Of a stretch of 64,000 bases of DNA, positions 41,844 to 51,300 are shown piece after piece. The position numbers and the translations under genes are program-made. Origin of the DNA: DDH964 sp963763205 (GTDB lineage Bacteria; Desulfobacterota; Desulfuromonadia; Desulfuromonadales; DDH964); NCBI GenBank assembly GCA_963763205.1, contig CAVXNQ010000014.1, forward strand, positions 3,310 to 67,309, written 5' to 3'. The notes beneath the pieces were generated by a model, which searched no databases, was not told the DNA's origin, and worked only from the letters and a program-made list of their open reading frames with translations. Numbering within the stretch: position 1 is the first letter of the stretch; every line of letters starts with the position of its first letter.

Positions 41844-43183
41844 CGGATCTCCTGCGTACCGGTGAAGAGCTGCGGCAGGCGCTCGCGCAGCAGCGCCGCC
41901 AGGGTCGGCGTGCCGTGGTCGCGGTAGGCGTAGGTCACCCGCAGCAGCGGCGTCCGGCAGGAGAGGAGGCGGGTGAGGCGGGCGGGGGTGGCGAAGAGGA
42001 CCAGATCGCAGTCGCAGCGCTCGATGCTGGCGGCCAGGTCCCGGATCTGCTGCGGGCTGTAGCCCAGCGCCGGCAGCACCGGGCCGATGTGCGGATAGCG
42101 GCGGTAGACCTCGGCCAGCGCCCCGACCGCGCAGCCGCGCGGGTCGACGACCTGTGCGGCGCCGTGGCGGCGGGCGGCCAGGTAGCCGGCGCCGTGGGGG
42201 AGGCCGCCGTGAGTCAGGGTCGGCCCGTCCTCGACCACCAGCACCCGGCGGCCGCGGATCCGTTCCGGCGCGGAGACGCTGACCGCCGATTCCGCCAGGA
42301 CCAGCGCCGCCCGCGGATTGCAGGCGGCGACCGCGGTCCGCAGGCGGGCCACCGCCTCTTGCGGGGCGGAGTCGACCTTGCCGATGATCGCGATGTCGGC
42401 GAGGCGCAGGTTGGTCTCCCCGGGCCAGAACCCGGTCTCGTCGCCGGGACGCAGCGGGTCGAGCAGGACCAGGTGCAGGTCGGGGACGAAGAAGGGGGTG
42501 TCGTTGTTGCCGCCGTCCCAGACCAGCACCTCGGCTTCGGCTTCGGCGGCGGCGAGGATGCGCCGGTAGTCGACCCCGGCGAAAACGGTGATCCCCGCTT
42601 CGACCAGCGGTTCGTATTCCTCGCGCTCCTCGATGGTCAGGTCGTCGTCGGCGAAGTCGGCAGGCTTGGCGAAGCGCTGCAGCACCTGGCGGGAAAGGTC
42701 GCCGTAGGGCATCGGGTGGCGCACCACCACCGGCCGCCGGCCGGCAGCCTGCAGCAGGGCGCAGATATGCCGGGTGGTCGGCGACTTGCCGCAGCCGGTG
42801 CGCACCGCGGTGACCGCGATCACCGGCCGCCGGCTCTGCAGCATCGTCTGCCGCGGCGCCAGCAGCAAAAAGGCGGCGCCGGCGGCGTTGGCCCGCGCCG
42901 CCAGGTGCAGCACCTCGGGGTAGGCGAGGTCGCTGTAGGCGAGGACCGCCAGCTCGACCCGCTCGTGGCGCAGCAGTTCGTCGAGCTCAGCTTCGGCGAA
43001 GATCGGGATGCCGTCGGGATAGCCAGGGCCGGCCAGCTCCGGGGGGTAGCGGCGGCCGGCGATGTCGGGGATCTGGGCGGCGGTGAAGGCGATCACCCGG
43101 TAGGCCGGGTCCTCCCGGAAGCAGAGGTTGAAGTTGTGAAAATCGCGCCCGGCGGCGCCGAGGATGACGACGGTCTGGGCCAT
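41840..43183 (-). CDS. P-loop protein of the cyclic 2,3-diphosphoglycerate synthetase family
   Basis: A 447-residue protein of the COG2403 group. A Rossmann-like N-terminus (VVILGAAGRDFHNFNLCFRED) is followed by a P-loop-type motif (AVRTGCGKSPTTRHI) and later VWDGGNNDTPFF and IIGKVDSAP. The methanogen member makes cyclic 2,3-diphosphoglycerate, but bacterial members occur near carbamate kinase and may act on carbamoyl phosphate or related substrates; that is inference. ATG at 43183 is preceded by GGGAGGATTC. It is the first gene of a two-gene unit with arcC. Confidence 0.75.
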   Translation of the reverse strand: MAQTVVILGAAGRDFHNFNLCFREDPAYRVIAFTAAQIPDIAGRRYPPELAGPGYPDGIPIFAEAELDELLRHERVELAVLAYSDLAYPEVLHLAARANAAGAAFLLLAPRQTMLQSRRPVIAVTAVRTGCGKSPTTRHICALLQAAGRRPVVVRHPMPYGDLSRQVLQRFAKPADFADDDLTIEEREEYEPLVEAGITVFAGVDYRRILAAAEAEAEVLVWDGGNNDTPFFVPDLHLVLLDPLRPGDETGFWPGETNLRLADIAIIGKVDSAPQEAVARLRTAVAACNPRAALVLAESAVSVSAPERIRGRRVLVVEDGPTLTHGGLPHGAGYLAARRHGAAQVVDPRGCAVGALAEVYRRYPHIGPVLPALGYSPQQIRDLAASIERCDCDLVLFATPARLTRLLSCRTPLLRVTYAYRDHGTPTLAALLRERLPQLFTGTQEIR

Positions 43184-43230
43184 GAATCCTCCCTGGATGC
43201 TTCTCATTGCCAAAGGCCGGAACCGCAAAG

Positions 43231-43342
43231 GCTTCTCGCACCGAGAGCACAGAGAAAAAATCCGATTTAGTCGGTCTATCTTGCTCCTGGCTTTTCTCTG
43301 TGTGCTCCGTGTGCTCAAGCGAGCGCAGCGAGCGGGTGAGAG
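43231..43342. repeat. Dispersed inverted-repeat element, copy 2
   Basis: A shorter relative of the element at 7981-8180: left arm gcttctcgcaccgagagcacagagaa and right arm ctctgtgtgctccgtgtgctcaagcgagcgcagcgagcgggtgagag. It lies between the divergent COG2403-type gene and the lipoprotein gene. Confidence 0.7.
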
Positions 43343-43558
43343 ACGCCTTTATGTTGTTTTCATTGTAGCAGCCCCGCCACACCTTCGCGGTCGGCAACCT
43401 CCACCTCAACCGCAGCACCAGCCGGGCTCGGCCCGACCGGCCCTGAAACCGGCAACCGCTTCACCTTTTTTAGCGGAATCCTATTGACAGCGGCCGGCCA
43501 TCTGCTTTGCTTAAGGCAGTATTTTCAGCATCAACCACCCCAAATGGAGGATATGCCC

Positions 43559-43888
43559 ATGCGTAAGATTCGGATGATCGTCGTCGGTGCCGCGGTCGCT
43601 ATGCTGATGCTTTCCGGCTGTGCCGCCCAACTTTCTCAGGAAGATCGGGCCATGGTCGATCAGGCCGTCGCTGCCAGCAAGGCGGCTTCCGCCTCCGCCG
43701 ACCAGGCCGCTGCTTCCGCGACCAAAGCGGAGACCGCGGCGAGCCGCGCGGAAGCAGCCGCGACGCGCGCCGAAGCGGCAGCTACCGCGGCGGACAGCGC
43801 CAAGATGCAGGCCGAATCGGCCAGCTCCATGGCCGCCCAGAGCGCCGATAAGGCGGCCAAGGCTTTCGAGATGGGTATGAAAAAATAG
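43559..43888 (+). CDS. Alanine-zipper outer-membrane lipoprotein (Lpp/OprI-like)
   Basis: A 109-residue lipoprotein. The signal sequence ends in the lipobox LSGC (cysteine ~20), followed by a heptad-patterned, Ala/Ser/Lys-rich coiled coil (AASRAEAAATRAEAAAT..) and terminal lysines (MGMKK), which in Lpp/OprI can link to peptidoglycan. It should form a trimeric helix tethering the outer membrane to the cell wall. Start at 43559 leaves eight bases after GGAGG; the in-frame ATG at 43553 leaves only two. TTGACA at 43485-43490 may be its -35. It is convergent with an L,D-transpeptidase gene, the enzyme type that makes such lipoprotein-wall links in other bacteria. Confidence 0.85.
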   Translation: MRKIRMIVVGAAVAMLMLSGCAAQLSQEDRAMVDQAVAASKAASASADQAAASATKAETAASRAEAAATRAEAAATAADSAKMQAESASSMAAQSADKAAKAFEMGMKK

Positions 43889-43903
43889 CCGCTCCGTTGC
43901 CTG

Positions 43904-43955
43904 CCGGAAACTAAAAGGCCGAGGTCCTGTGGGACCTCGGCCTTTTAGTTTCCGG
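43904..43955. terminator. Bidirectional terminator
   Basis: CCGGAAACTAAAAGGCCGAG.. and its complement form a perfect 24-base stem with a four-base loop (tgtg) and A/T-rich flanks in the arms giving U-runs both ways (..CCTTTTAG). It contains the TAA stop of the L,D-transpeptidase gene on the minus strand. Confidence 0.9.
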
Positions 43956-44898
43956 CCTGCTGGGCCAGTTGGCGGCTGGGGGGGAGGGGAATGACCGTCA
44001 CCCGGCCCGTGGCGGGCACCGTTATCGCTGTCGGCAACCGCTGCGGCCAGCAGGCGCGGCGGGCGGCCTCTGCCAGTTCGGCGGCGGGATCGGAAAAGCG
44101 CTCCAGGAAGTCGGGATGGACCTCCAGCAGGAGCCGGTCGCCCTGGCGGGCGGCCTTGACCGGCCGGTAGACGATGCGCACCGGGGTGCCGACGGCGACC
44201 CGCCCGGCGAGGTCGGCGATATCGTCCGGGTAGAGGCGGATGCAGCCGTGGCTGACCCGTCTGCCGACCCCGTAGGGCTCATTGGTGCCGTGCAGGCCGA
44301 CGCCGGGGGCCGAGAGGCCGAGCCAGAAGCGGCCCAGGGGGTTGTCCGATCCCGGCAGGACCGCCGCTGGGAGTTCCGGTTTCTCGGCACGCAGCGAATC
44401 CGGCGGCGTCCAGGTCGGATCGGCGACCTTGTTGACGATGGTGTAATCCCCTTCCGGGGTTTCCCAGCCCTGGCGGCCGAGTCCGACGGGGTAGATGCGG
44501 ACCCGCCAGCCGCCCTTTTCGCGCAGGGCGAGGTAAAGTCGGTACTCGGCCAGGTTGATGGTGATTCCCGGACCGATCTCCGGCGGCAGCAGCGCGGCAA
44601 AGGGGAGGACCAGCTCGTGGCCGACCTCGGGGAACCAGGGATCCACGCCGGGGTTGGCCGCAGCCAGGGCCTGGTAGCCGAGCCCGGCGCGCCGGGCGAT
44701 CTCCATCAGGGTCTCCCCGGGGCCGACGACGTAGCTGCGGTCGGCGCCGATGACGGCTCCCGGGACCAGCTCCGCCACTGTTCCCTGGGCGGCGAGGCGC
44801 GGATACCAGGCGCTCGCCCTGCCGGGGAGGCAAAGGAGCAGCGCCAACAGCAGGAATAGGCAGGCAGTACGGTGCAGGGTCTTCGTCCGCGGCCTCAT
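43945..44898 (-). CDS. L,D-transpeptidase with LysM domain
   Basis: A 317-residue secreted enzyme that makes 3-3 peptidoglycan crosslinks or attaches lipoproteins. Signal peptide (residues ~9-30, ACLFLLLALLLCLPGRASA), LysM-like wall-binding segment (SYVVGPGETLMEIARRAGLG), then the YkuD domain with LHGTNEPYGVGRRVSHGCIRL carrying the active-site cysteine. ATG at 44898 overlaps the thioesterase stop (ATGA). It closes a long minus-strand run. The convergent alanine-zipper lipoprotein is a plausible substrate (inference). Confidence 0.92.
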   Translation of the reverse strand: MRPRTKTLHRTACLFLLLALLLCLPGRASAWYPRLAAQGTVAELVPGAVIGADRSYVVGPGETLMEIARRAGLGYQALAAANPGVDPWFPEVGHELVLPFAALLPPEIGPGITINLAEYRLYLALREKGGWRVRIYPVGLGRQGWETPEGDYTIVNKVADPTWTPPDSLRAEKPELPAAVLPGSDNPLGRFWLGLSAPGVGLHGTNEPYGVGRRVSHGCIRLYPDDIADLAGRVAVGTPVRIVYRPVKAARQGDRLLLEVHPDFLERFSDPAAELAEAARRACWPQRLPTAITVPATGRVTVIPLPPSRQLAQQAGN

Positions 44899-45284
44899 CC
44901 GGCCGCCGCTCCGGAGCGCAGCGGGCCGGCGGCCGGCAGCGCCTGCTTCTTTCCGGCCGCATCGAGGCGGACGAAGGTGATGCGGGTGGAAAAGACCTGG
45001 CGCTCCTCCATGGCTCCCGGCGCATCGGCCCAGACGTCGACGGTGTAGGTGATGGAGGTGTGCCCCTGCTGCGCCGGCAGGATCGCGAAGCGCAGGATCG
45101 AGCCGTTGTCGACTCGCTGGCGGAAGACGATGTCGTCCATGGCCACGGTGACGAAGGTGCAGCCGGGGAAATCGCGGGAGGCGACCAGCCAGGCGAACTC
45201 GTCGACCCATTTGAGCAGCGCCCCGCCGAACAGGTAGCCCTGGTGATTGAGGTGCTCGGGGCGCACCAGCGCGAAATTGTCCAT
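44895..45284 (-). CDS. Acyl-CoA thioesterase (hotdog fold)
   Basis: A 129-residue protein of the YciA/BFIT-type thioesterase group: NHQGYLFGGALLKWVDEFAWLVA with the catalytic aspartate, TVAMDDIVFRQRV and ITYTVDVWAD strands. It hydrolyses acyl-CoA; chain-length preference cannot be told. It begins four bases after the corrected trxB stop and overlaps the L,D-transpeptidase start. Confidence 0.88.
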   Translation of the reverse strand: MDNFALVRPEHLNHQGYLFGGALLKWVDEFAWLVASRDFPGCTFVTVAMDDIVFRQRVDNGSILRFAILPAQQGHTSITYTVDVWADAPGAMEERQVFSTRITFVRLDAAGKKQALPAAGPLRSGAAAG

Positions 45285-45287
45285 GGC

Positions 45288-46303
45288 TCAGGTCTCTCCC
45301 TGCCCTTCCGGGTTGGTTTTTCTCCGGCCGAACATCTCCAGCGAGCAGGCCTTCCCTCCCCTTGGTCGGCGAGGCATTCGAGGTAGCGCTCGGCCTGGAT
45401 CGCCGCCATCGCCCCGCTGCCGGCGGCGGTGACCGCCTGGCGGAAATGGGGGTCCTGGACGTCGCCGGCGGCGAAGACCCCGGGGACGCTGGTGGCGGTG
45501 TAGTTGCGGGTGACGATGTAGCCCTGTTCGTCCAGTTCCAGCTGGCCGCGGAAAAGCTCGGTATTGGGGGTATGGCCGATGGCGATGAACAGCCCGTGGC
45601 AGGGGAAGTCATGCTCCTCGTCGGTGCCGACGTGGCGCAGCCGCACTCCCGTTACCCCGGTTTCCTTGTCGCCGAGGATCCGGGTCACCACCGTGTCCCA
45701 GCGCCAGTGGAGGCGGTCGTTCTCCATCGCCCGCTGCTGCAAAACCGGGGTGGCGCGCAGCGTGGCGCGGCGGTGGACGATGGTCACCTTGCGGGCGAAG
45801 CGGGCGAGGAAGGAGGCCTCCTCGAGGGCGGTATCGCCGCCGCCGACCACTACCACCTCCTTGTCGCGGTAGAAGAAGGCGTCGCAGGTGGCGCAGACCG
45901 AGACCCCGCGCCCCATCAGCTCCCACTCGTTCTTCAGGCCGAGCATCTTCGGCGAGGCCCCGGTTGAGATGATCAGCGTCCGGCCGCGGTAGCAGTCATC
46001 GCCGGCCCAGACCTTGAAGGGGGCGGCGGCGAGCTCGACGCGGGTCACCGTGGCGGTGATCAGGTTGCCGGTGAAGCGGCGCACCTGCTGCTCCATGCGC
46101 TGCATCAGCTCGTTGCCGTCGATCCCCTCGGGGAAGCCGGGGTAGTTGTCGACGGTGGTGGTCGTGGTCAGCTGCCCTCCCGGCTGCGCGCCCTGGATGA
46201 GGAGGGGGCAGCAGTTGCTGCGCGCGGCATAGAGGGCGGCGGTGAGCCCGGCCGGGCCGGAACCGAGGATGATGTAGCGGTGGATGTCCTGCAGGTGTTC
46301 CAT
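45288..46303 (-). CDS. trxB: Thioredoxin reductase (frameshift near the 3' end)
   Basis: An FAD enzyme that reduces thioredoxin with NADPH. FAD motif GSGPAGLTAALYAAR, the redox-active CATCDAFFY, NADPH motif VVVGGGDTALEEA, and the C-terminal FAD motif FAAGDVQDPHFRQAVTAAGSGAMAA are all present. Near 45352-45360 one base shifts the frame. The corrected tail reads GKACSLEMFGRRKTNPEGQG with TGA at 45288-45290. The native family usually ends near ERYLE, so the ~30-residue tail is slightly unusual. Start overlaps the lipA stop by one base (TGATG). Confidence 0.92.
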
Positions 46304-47169
46304 CAGGGGGCCTCGCTGAACTGGCGGTCGGCGTGGTAGGAGGAGCGCACCAGCGGTCCCGCCTCGACGTGGCTGAAGCCGAGAAGAAGCAGCTCCTCGC
46401 GCAGGGCGGCGAACTCCTCGGGCGGGACGTAGCGCGCCACCGGGTGGTGGCGGCGGGTCGGCGCCAGGTACTGGCCGAGGGTCAGGTAGGCGCAATCGAC
46501 GGCGCGCAGGTCGGCGGCGACCGCCAGCAGCTCTTCACGGGTTTCGCCCAGGCCGAGCATCAGCCCCGACTTGGTGGGGATGGCCGGGGCGAGGTTCCGG
46601 GCGGCGGCGAGCAGTTCCAGGGAGCGGTGGTAGCCGGCCCCCCGGCGGGCCGCCGGGTAGAGGCGCGGCACTGTCTCCAGGTTGTGGCCGAGCAGGTCGG
46701 GGGCGGCGGCGAGGATGGTCGCCAGCGCCTGGCGATTCCCCTGCAAATCGGGGATCAGCAGCTCGATGCGGCAGGAAGGCGCCGCGGCGCGGATCGCCGT
46801 GGTCACCGCCGCGAAGGCTCCGGCGCCGCCGTCGCTGAGATCGTCGCGGGTCACCGAGGTGATCACCGCGTGGCGCAGTCCGAGCTCGGCGACGGCGCAG
46901 GCGACCTTCTGCGCCTCGGCCGGGTCGGGCGGCAGCGGGGTGCCGGCCGCGACGTTGCAGAAGGCACAGTCGCGGGTGCAGCGCTCGCCGAGGATCATGA
47001 AGGTCGCCGTCCCGCGGCTCCAGCACTCCCCCTGGTTGGGACAGGCGGCGCTGCGGCAGACGCTGTGCAGCCCCTGTGTGCGGTGGTAGCGGTCGATGCG
47101 GGCGTAGTTGGCGCCGCCGGGGAAGCGGACCTTGAGCCAGTCGGGTTTACGGGGCGGGAGGGTTGCCAT
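46303..47169 (-). CDS. lipA: Lipoyl synthase
   Basis: A 288-residue radical SAM enzyme that inserts two sulfurs into protein-bound octanoyl groups to make lipoate. The auxiliary cluster motif CRSAACPNQGEC and the radical-SAM motif CTRDCAFC are intact, as is the C-terminal VRSSYHAD with the cluster-binding serine. The ATG at 47169 (MATLPPRKPDW) is chosen as the usual N-terminus; it overlaps the end of lipB by 23 bases. The product serves the lipoyl domain of SucB in this same window. Confidence 0.95.
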   Translation of the reverse strand: MATLPPRKPDWLKVRFPGGANYARIDRYHRTQGLHSVCRSAACPNQGECWSRGTATFMILGERCTRDCAFCNVAAGTPLPPDPAEAQKVACAVAELGLRHAVITSVTRDDLSDGGAGAFAAVTTAIRAAAPSCRIELLIPDLQGNRQALATILAAAPDLLGHNLETVPRLYPAARRGAGYHRSLELLAAARNLAPAIPTKSGLMLGLGETREELLAVAADLRAVDCAYLTLGQYLAPTRRHHPVARYVPPEEFAALREELLLLGFSHVEAGPLVRSSYHADRQFSEAP

Positions 47170-47848
47170 GCTCACCAGCATAATCGATTTGCAGCACCGA
47201 GGCAAAGGCGGAGATGAGGGCCTCCTCCAGCACCGGGCGGGAGACCTCCCTGCCGAGCTCGGCGGCCACGGAAGTCATCCGCACCCCGTGCAGGCCGCAA
47301 GGAACGATGGCGGCGAAGCCGGAGAGGTCGGGATCGAGGTTGAGGGCGAAGCCGTGCCAGGCGATCCAGCGGCGCACGGCGATGCCGATGGAGGCGATCT
47401 TGGCGCCTCCGACCCAGACCCCGGTCTTGCCCGGAATCCGCGCGCCCGCCACTCCGAAGTGCGCCAGGGTGCGGATCAGCACCTCCTCCAGCTCGCGCAG
47501 GTAGCGGTGCAGATCGCGGCCGCGGGGGCTCAGATCGACGATCGGGTAGCCGACCAGTTGCCCCGGCCCGTGCCAGGTGACGTCGCCGCCGCGGCTGCAG
47601 GTGACGACCTCCACCCCCCGCGCGGCCAGTTCCGCGGGGGAACGCAGCAGGTGCTCGGCGCGCGCGCCCCGGCCGAGGGTGATCACCGGCGGGTGCTCGA
47701 GCAGCACCAGCGTGTCCTCCCCGTTCCGCCGGTGCGCCGCCACCAGGTCTTCCTGCAGCTGCAGTGCTGCCTGGTAGGCAAGGCGGCCCGCGCGCCGGGT
47801 GCGAAAACGCAACCGGCCGCCGGCCGCGGCCGCCTCAGCGCTCGGCAC
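47147..47848 (-). CDS. lipB: Octanoyl-[ACP]:protein N-octanoyltransferase
   Basis: A 233-residue transferase that moves octanoate from acyl carrier protein to lipoyl domains, the step before LipA. Diagnostic motifs: RGGDVTWHGPGQLVGYPIVDL, KTGVWVGGAKIASIGIAVRRW and the catalytic Lys/Cys region IVPCGLHGVRMTS. It lies five bases after the ferredoxin gene and overlaps lipA, so one operon is likely. Confidence 0.95.
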   Translation of the reverse strand: MPSAEAAAAGGRLRFRTRRAGRLAYQAALQLQEDLVAAHRRNGEDTLVLLEHPPVITLGRGARAEHLLRSPAELAARGVEVVTCSRGGDVTWHGPGQLVGYPIVDLSPRGRDLHRYLRELEEVLIRTLAHFGVAGARIPGKTGVWVGGAKIASIGIAVRRWIAWHGFALNLDPDLSGFAAIVPCGLHGVRMTSVAAELGREVSRPVLEEALISAFASVLQIDYAGEHGNPPAP

Positions 47849-47853
47849 GGCCG

Positions 47854-48042
47854 CTACTGCCAGTGGATGCAGGCCACCGGACAGGCGTCCATCGCCTCCT
47901 GGATCTGCTCCTCGCTGGCGCCGGCGGGGTCGTAGACCTCGGCGAGGTTGGAGTCGTCCATGCGGAAGACTTCGGGAACGGTATCGACGCAGAGGCCGCA
48001 GCTGATGCAGGTATCCTGATCGACAAAGGGGACGCGTGCCAT
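47854..48042 (-). CDS. Small single-cluster 4Fe-4S ferredoxin
   Basis: A 62-residue ferredoxin of the Fer4_13 type: CISCGLCVDTVPEVF, then CPVACIHW, with four cluster cysteines in the CxxCxxC..C pattern. The start (MARVPFVDQDT) follows AAGGAGAACCGTC. It lies between rubredoxin and lipB; as an electron donor to LipA or to glutamate synthase it would make sense, but this is inference. Confidence 0.9.
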   Translation of the reverse strand: MARVPFVDQDTCISCGLCVDTVPEVFRMDDSNLAEVYDPAGASEEQIQEAMDACPVACIHWQ

Positions 48043-48073
48043 GACGGTTCTCCTTAAGGGGCGTTGGATGGGA

Positions 48074-48232
48074 TCAGATTTTTTCGAAGTTGCTCTTGTC
48101 GGCTCCACACAGGGGGCAGACCCAGTCGTCGGGGAGGTCGTCGAAGGCGGTGCCGGGGGCGACGCCGCTCCCCGGGTCGCCCTCGGCCGGATCGTAGATG
48201 TAGTCGCAGATCACGCAGCGGTACTTGTCCAT
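48074..48232 (-). CDS. Rubredoxin
   Basis: A 52-residue iron protein encoded on the minus strand: MDKYRCVICDYIYDPAEGD.. and ..DDWVCPLCGADKSNFEKI, with both CxxC pairs that hold a single iron. It carries electrons in oxygen or superoxide detoxification or to other redox partners. It lies 31 bases before the ferredoxin gene and 77 bases after gltB, in the same direction. The ribosome site (AGGAGAACCCCA) is good. Confidence 0.95.
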   Translation of the reverse strand: MDKYRCVICDYIYDPAEGDPGSGVAPGTAFDDLPDDWVCPLCGADKSNFEKI

Positions 48233-48309
48233 TGGGGTTCTCCTCGCTAAGGAATAGGGGGTGGCTGGAAGTTCCTATTCTAGTCGATTTGCCGCAACTG
48301 GCAAGCGCC

Positions 48310-51300
48310 CTACTCGGTGGAGGCGGTGGACCGGGCGCCGCTGCCGGCCGGCACCAGCTTGACGAAGCCGGTACGCGCCCCGGCCAGGACCTGCGCCACC
48401 CAGTCGGCCTCTTCGGCCTGGTTGGAATGGAGCAACTCGCGGTGGTAGCCGCCGAGGAGTTCGTCGAGGACGGCCAGGTCGGTCTCCTCCAGGTCGCGGA
48501 TCTCGACGCCGGCGCCTGTGGCCAGGCGCCGGCGCAGCGCCGCGCGGTCGAGGCCCAGCTTTTCGTCGAGGCGGCAGTAGACGGTGCCGCCGGTCATTCC
48601 CGAGCAGATCCAGGGGCCGGGGTCGCCGAGGACCACCACCCGGCCGGCGGTCATGTACTCGAAGGCGAACCCCTTGAGGTTGGCGCGCCCGGCGAGTTGT
48701 CCGCGCTCGTCGGCGAGGGGCCGGCGCAGGCGGCCGCCGAGCACCACGTCGGCGCCGGAGAGGCGGATGCAGGCGCGGCTGTCGGCGTCCCCCTGGACGT
48801 AGATGGTTCCGCCCTGGGCGCCGTAGGCGAGGCCTTTGCCGACCGAGCCGCCGACCCGCACTCCGTCGCGGTTTTCCCCCTTGAGGATGATGATGCGGCC
48901 GCCGGTGGCGCACTTGGCGACGCCGTCCTGGGTAGCGCCGTGGACGCGGATGTTGACCGGCTCGATGTTGAAGGCGCCGAGGCCGTTGCCGGGGATCGAG
49001 TCGCGGCGGAACTGGAGCAGGGCGCGCTTCTCCGCGCCGTAGAGACCCGCGTGCCGCGCCCGGGTCATCGCCCCGGCGAGGTGGGTACCGATCGCCCGGT
49101 CAGAGCTGGAGGCGTTGTCGTCGTCGAAACGCACCCGGTCCTCCCCTTCGGCGAAGGCGCGGGTGACCAGGGTCGCGATCAGCTCGGTGAGGTAGTTGAG
49201 GGGCTTGCGGATGATCCGCACGCCGCTCTCCGGCTGCGTCGGGGTTGCCTCTCCGGGCGGCGCGAGGAGTCCGGCCAGGTCGAGGCGCTCCAGCCCCCGA
49301 GTCTGCTCCAGAAGGTCGGCGCGGCCGACCAGCTCCTGGCTGCGGGTGAAACCGAGTTTGGCGGTGAGGATGCGGATCTCCTCGCCCAGGGCGCGAAAGA
49401 AGGTGGTCTCGTAGATGATGCCGTTTTCCAGCACCCGCGGCACGAAGCGCTTCAGGCCACGGCGTTCGGCCTCCTCCTGGCTCTCGATCTGCGTGGCGAT
49501 GCCGACGTGGCAGGTGTCGAGGTGGCAGCCGCGGCAGGCGGTGCAGCCGATTACCACCATCGCCAGGGTGCCGAAGCCGACGCGGTTGGCACCGAGCAGC
49601 ATCAGCTTGACCACGTCGCGGCCGCTGCGCGCCCCGCCGTCGGCCCAGATCTCCAGCGTGTGGCGCAGCCCGGCGGCGGAGAGGGCGAGGTGCGCCTCGC
49701 GCACGCCGATCTCCGCCGGCAGGCCAACGAACTTGATGGCGTGCTTGCGCGCCGCGCCGGTGCCGCCGTCGTAGCCGCTGATGGTGATGATGTCGGCGCC
49801 GGCCTTGGCGATCCCCATGGCGATGGTGCCGATGCCGGCCACCGCCGGGACCTTGACCGAGATGCGCGCCTGGGGGTTGGCGGTCTTGAGCTCCTCGATG
49901 AGCTGGGCGAGGTCCTCGATGGAGTAGATGTCGTGGTTGTTCGAGGGCGAGATCAGCCCGACGCCGGGTACCGCGTTGCGCGCCGCGGCGATTTTGTCCG
50001 TCACCTTGAAGCCGGGCAGGTGCCCCCCCTCGCCGGGTTTGGCGCCCTGGCCGACCTTGATCTCCAGCACCTCGGCCGAGTTGAGCAGCTCCATGTGCAC
50101 GCCGAAACGTCCCGAGGCGATCTGCTGGCCGCGGTTTTTGCGGTACTTGCCGAGCATGTCGGCGATCTCCCCTCCCTCGCCGTTCATGCAGATGATGTTG
50201 AGGCGCTTGGCCGCCTCGGCGTAGATCCGAAACGGCGTCTCCCCCTGGGAGCCGAAGCTCATCGCCGAGATCAGGATCGGCAGGTCGTGGCCGCCGATAC
50301 CGGCGTCGACGTCCTCGGGATCGACGCAGAGCTCCGGCGTAAAGCGGAAGTCGAGCAGGTGGCGCAGCGCCAGAGGGTGCTCGGTCTCCAGGTCGCGGAT
50401 CAGTCGGGAGAGGTCGGCGTAGCTCTCCTCCATCTTCGCCACCTGGCCGACCATCTTCCAGATCCGCGGGTAGAGGCGGAACTGGGCCGGCACCGGCAGC
50501 CGCTCGCGGCTGCGCGCCAGCGCGGTGCGCTCGCGCTGGTTGACCTCCAGCCGCGCCAGGGTCAGGCCGCCGGAGGCCGAGCCGCAGAAGTCGGGGGTCT
50601 CGAAGAGGGCGGCGATTTCCGGAGCGAGGCCGATGGAGGCGAAGTACTTGCCGTAGCCGCCGATCTCGTGGGTGCCCATGGTCGAGATCACTTTCTGCAG
50701 GCCGCCGGAAAGGACGGCAAAGAGGCGCTCCAGCCCCTCCGGCTCCTGGTCGGCGAGCTCCCACATCAGGTAGGGGCAGAGGGCGTCGGCGCCCATGCCG
50801 AGGGCGAAGATCAGGTCGTGGAGGTTGCGCAGCGCCCCGGAGCGCAGCACGATGGCGACGCGCCGGCGCAGGTTCTCGCCGGCCGCGGGAGGCGCCTCCT
50901 TGAGGGCCTGGTGGAGGCCGGCGACGACCAGGAAGGGATCGAGAAAGTCCTGGCGGCCGGCAAAGGCGCTGGCGTCGTCGACGAGCAGCAGGATGCGGCC
51001 GCGGCCGGCGGCTTTGATCGCTTCGCCCTGCAGGCGTTCCAAGGCGGCGGCGACGCTTTCTTCCCGGCCGAGGGTGCAGGAGAGGCGCTTGACGCCGCGA
51101 CCGAAGCGGGTCAGCAGCCCCTCCAGGGTGGCGGTGGCGAAGCGCTGCGCCAGCTCGCCATCGGCGGGCTCGGGGCCGAGGCGCCGGCCGCCGGGGAGGA
51201 GCGGTACCTCCAGTTGCAGCGCCGGACGCGGCGCGCCCTTCAGCCGGGGACGGGGGCCGAGGTAGACCCGGGTGGAGAAGTGCTCCGCCTCCCGCTCCCG

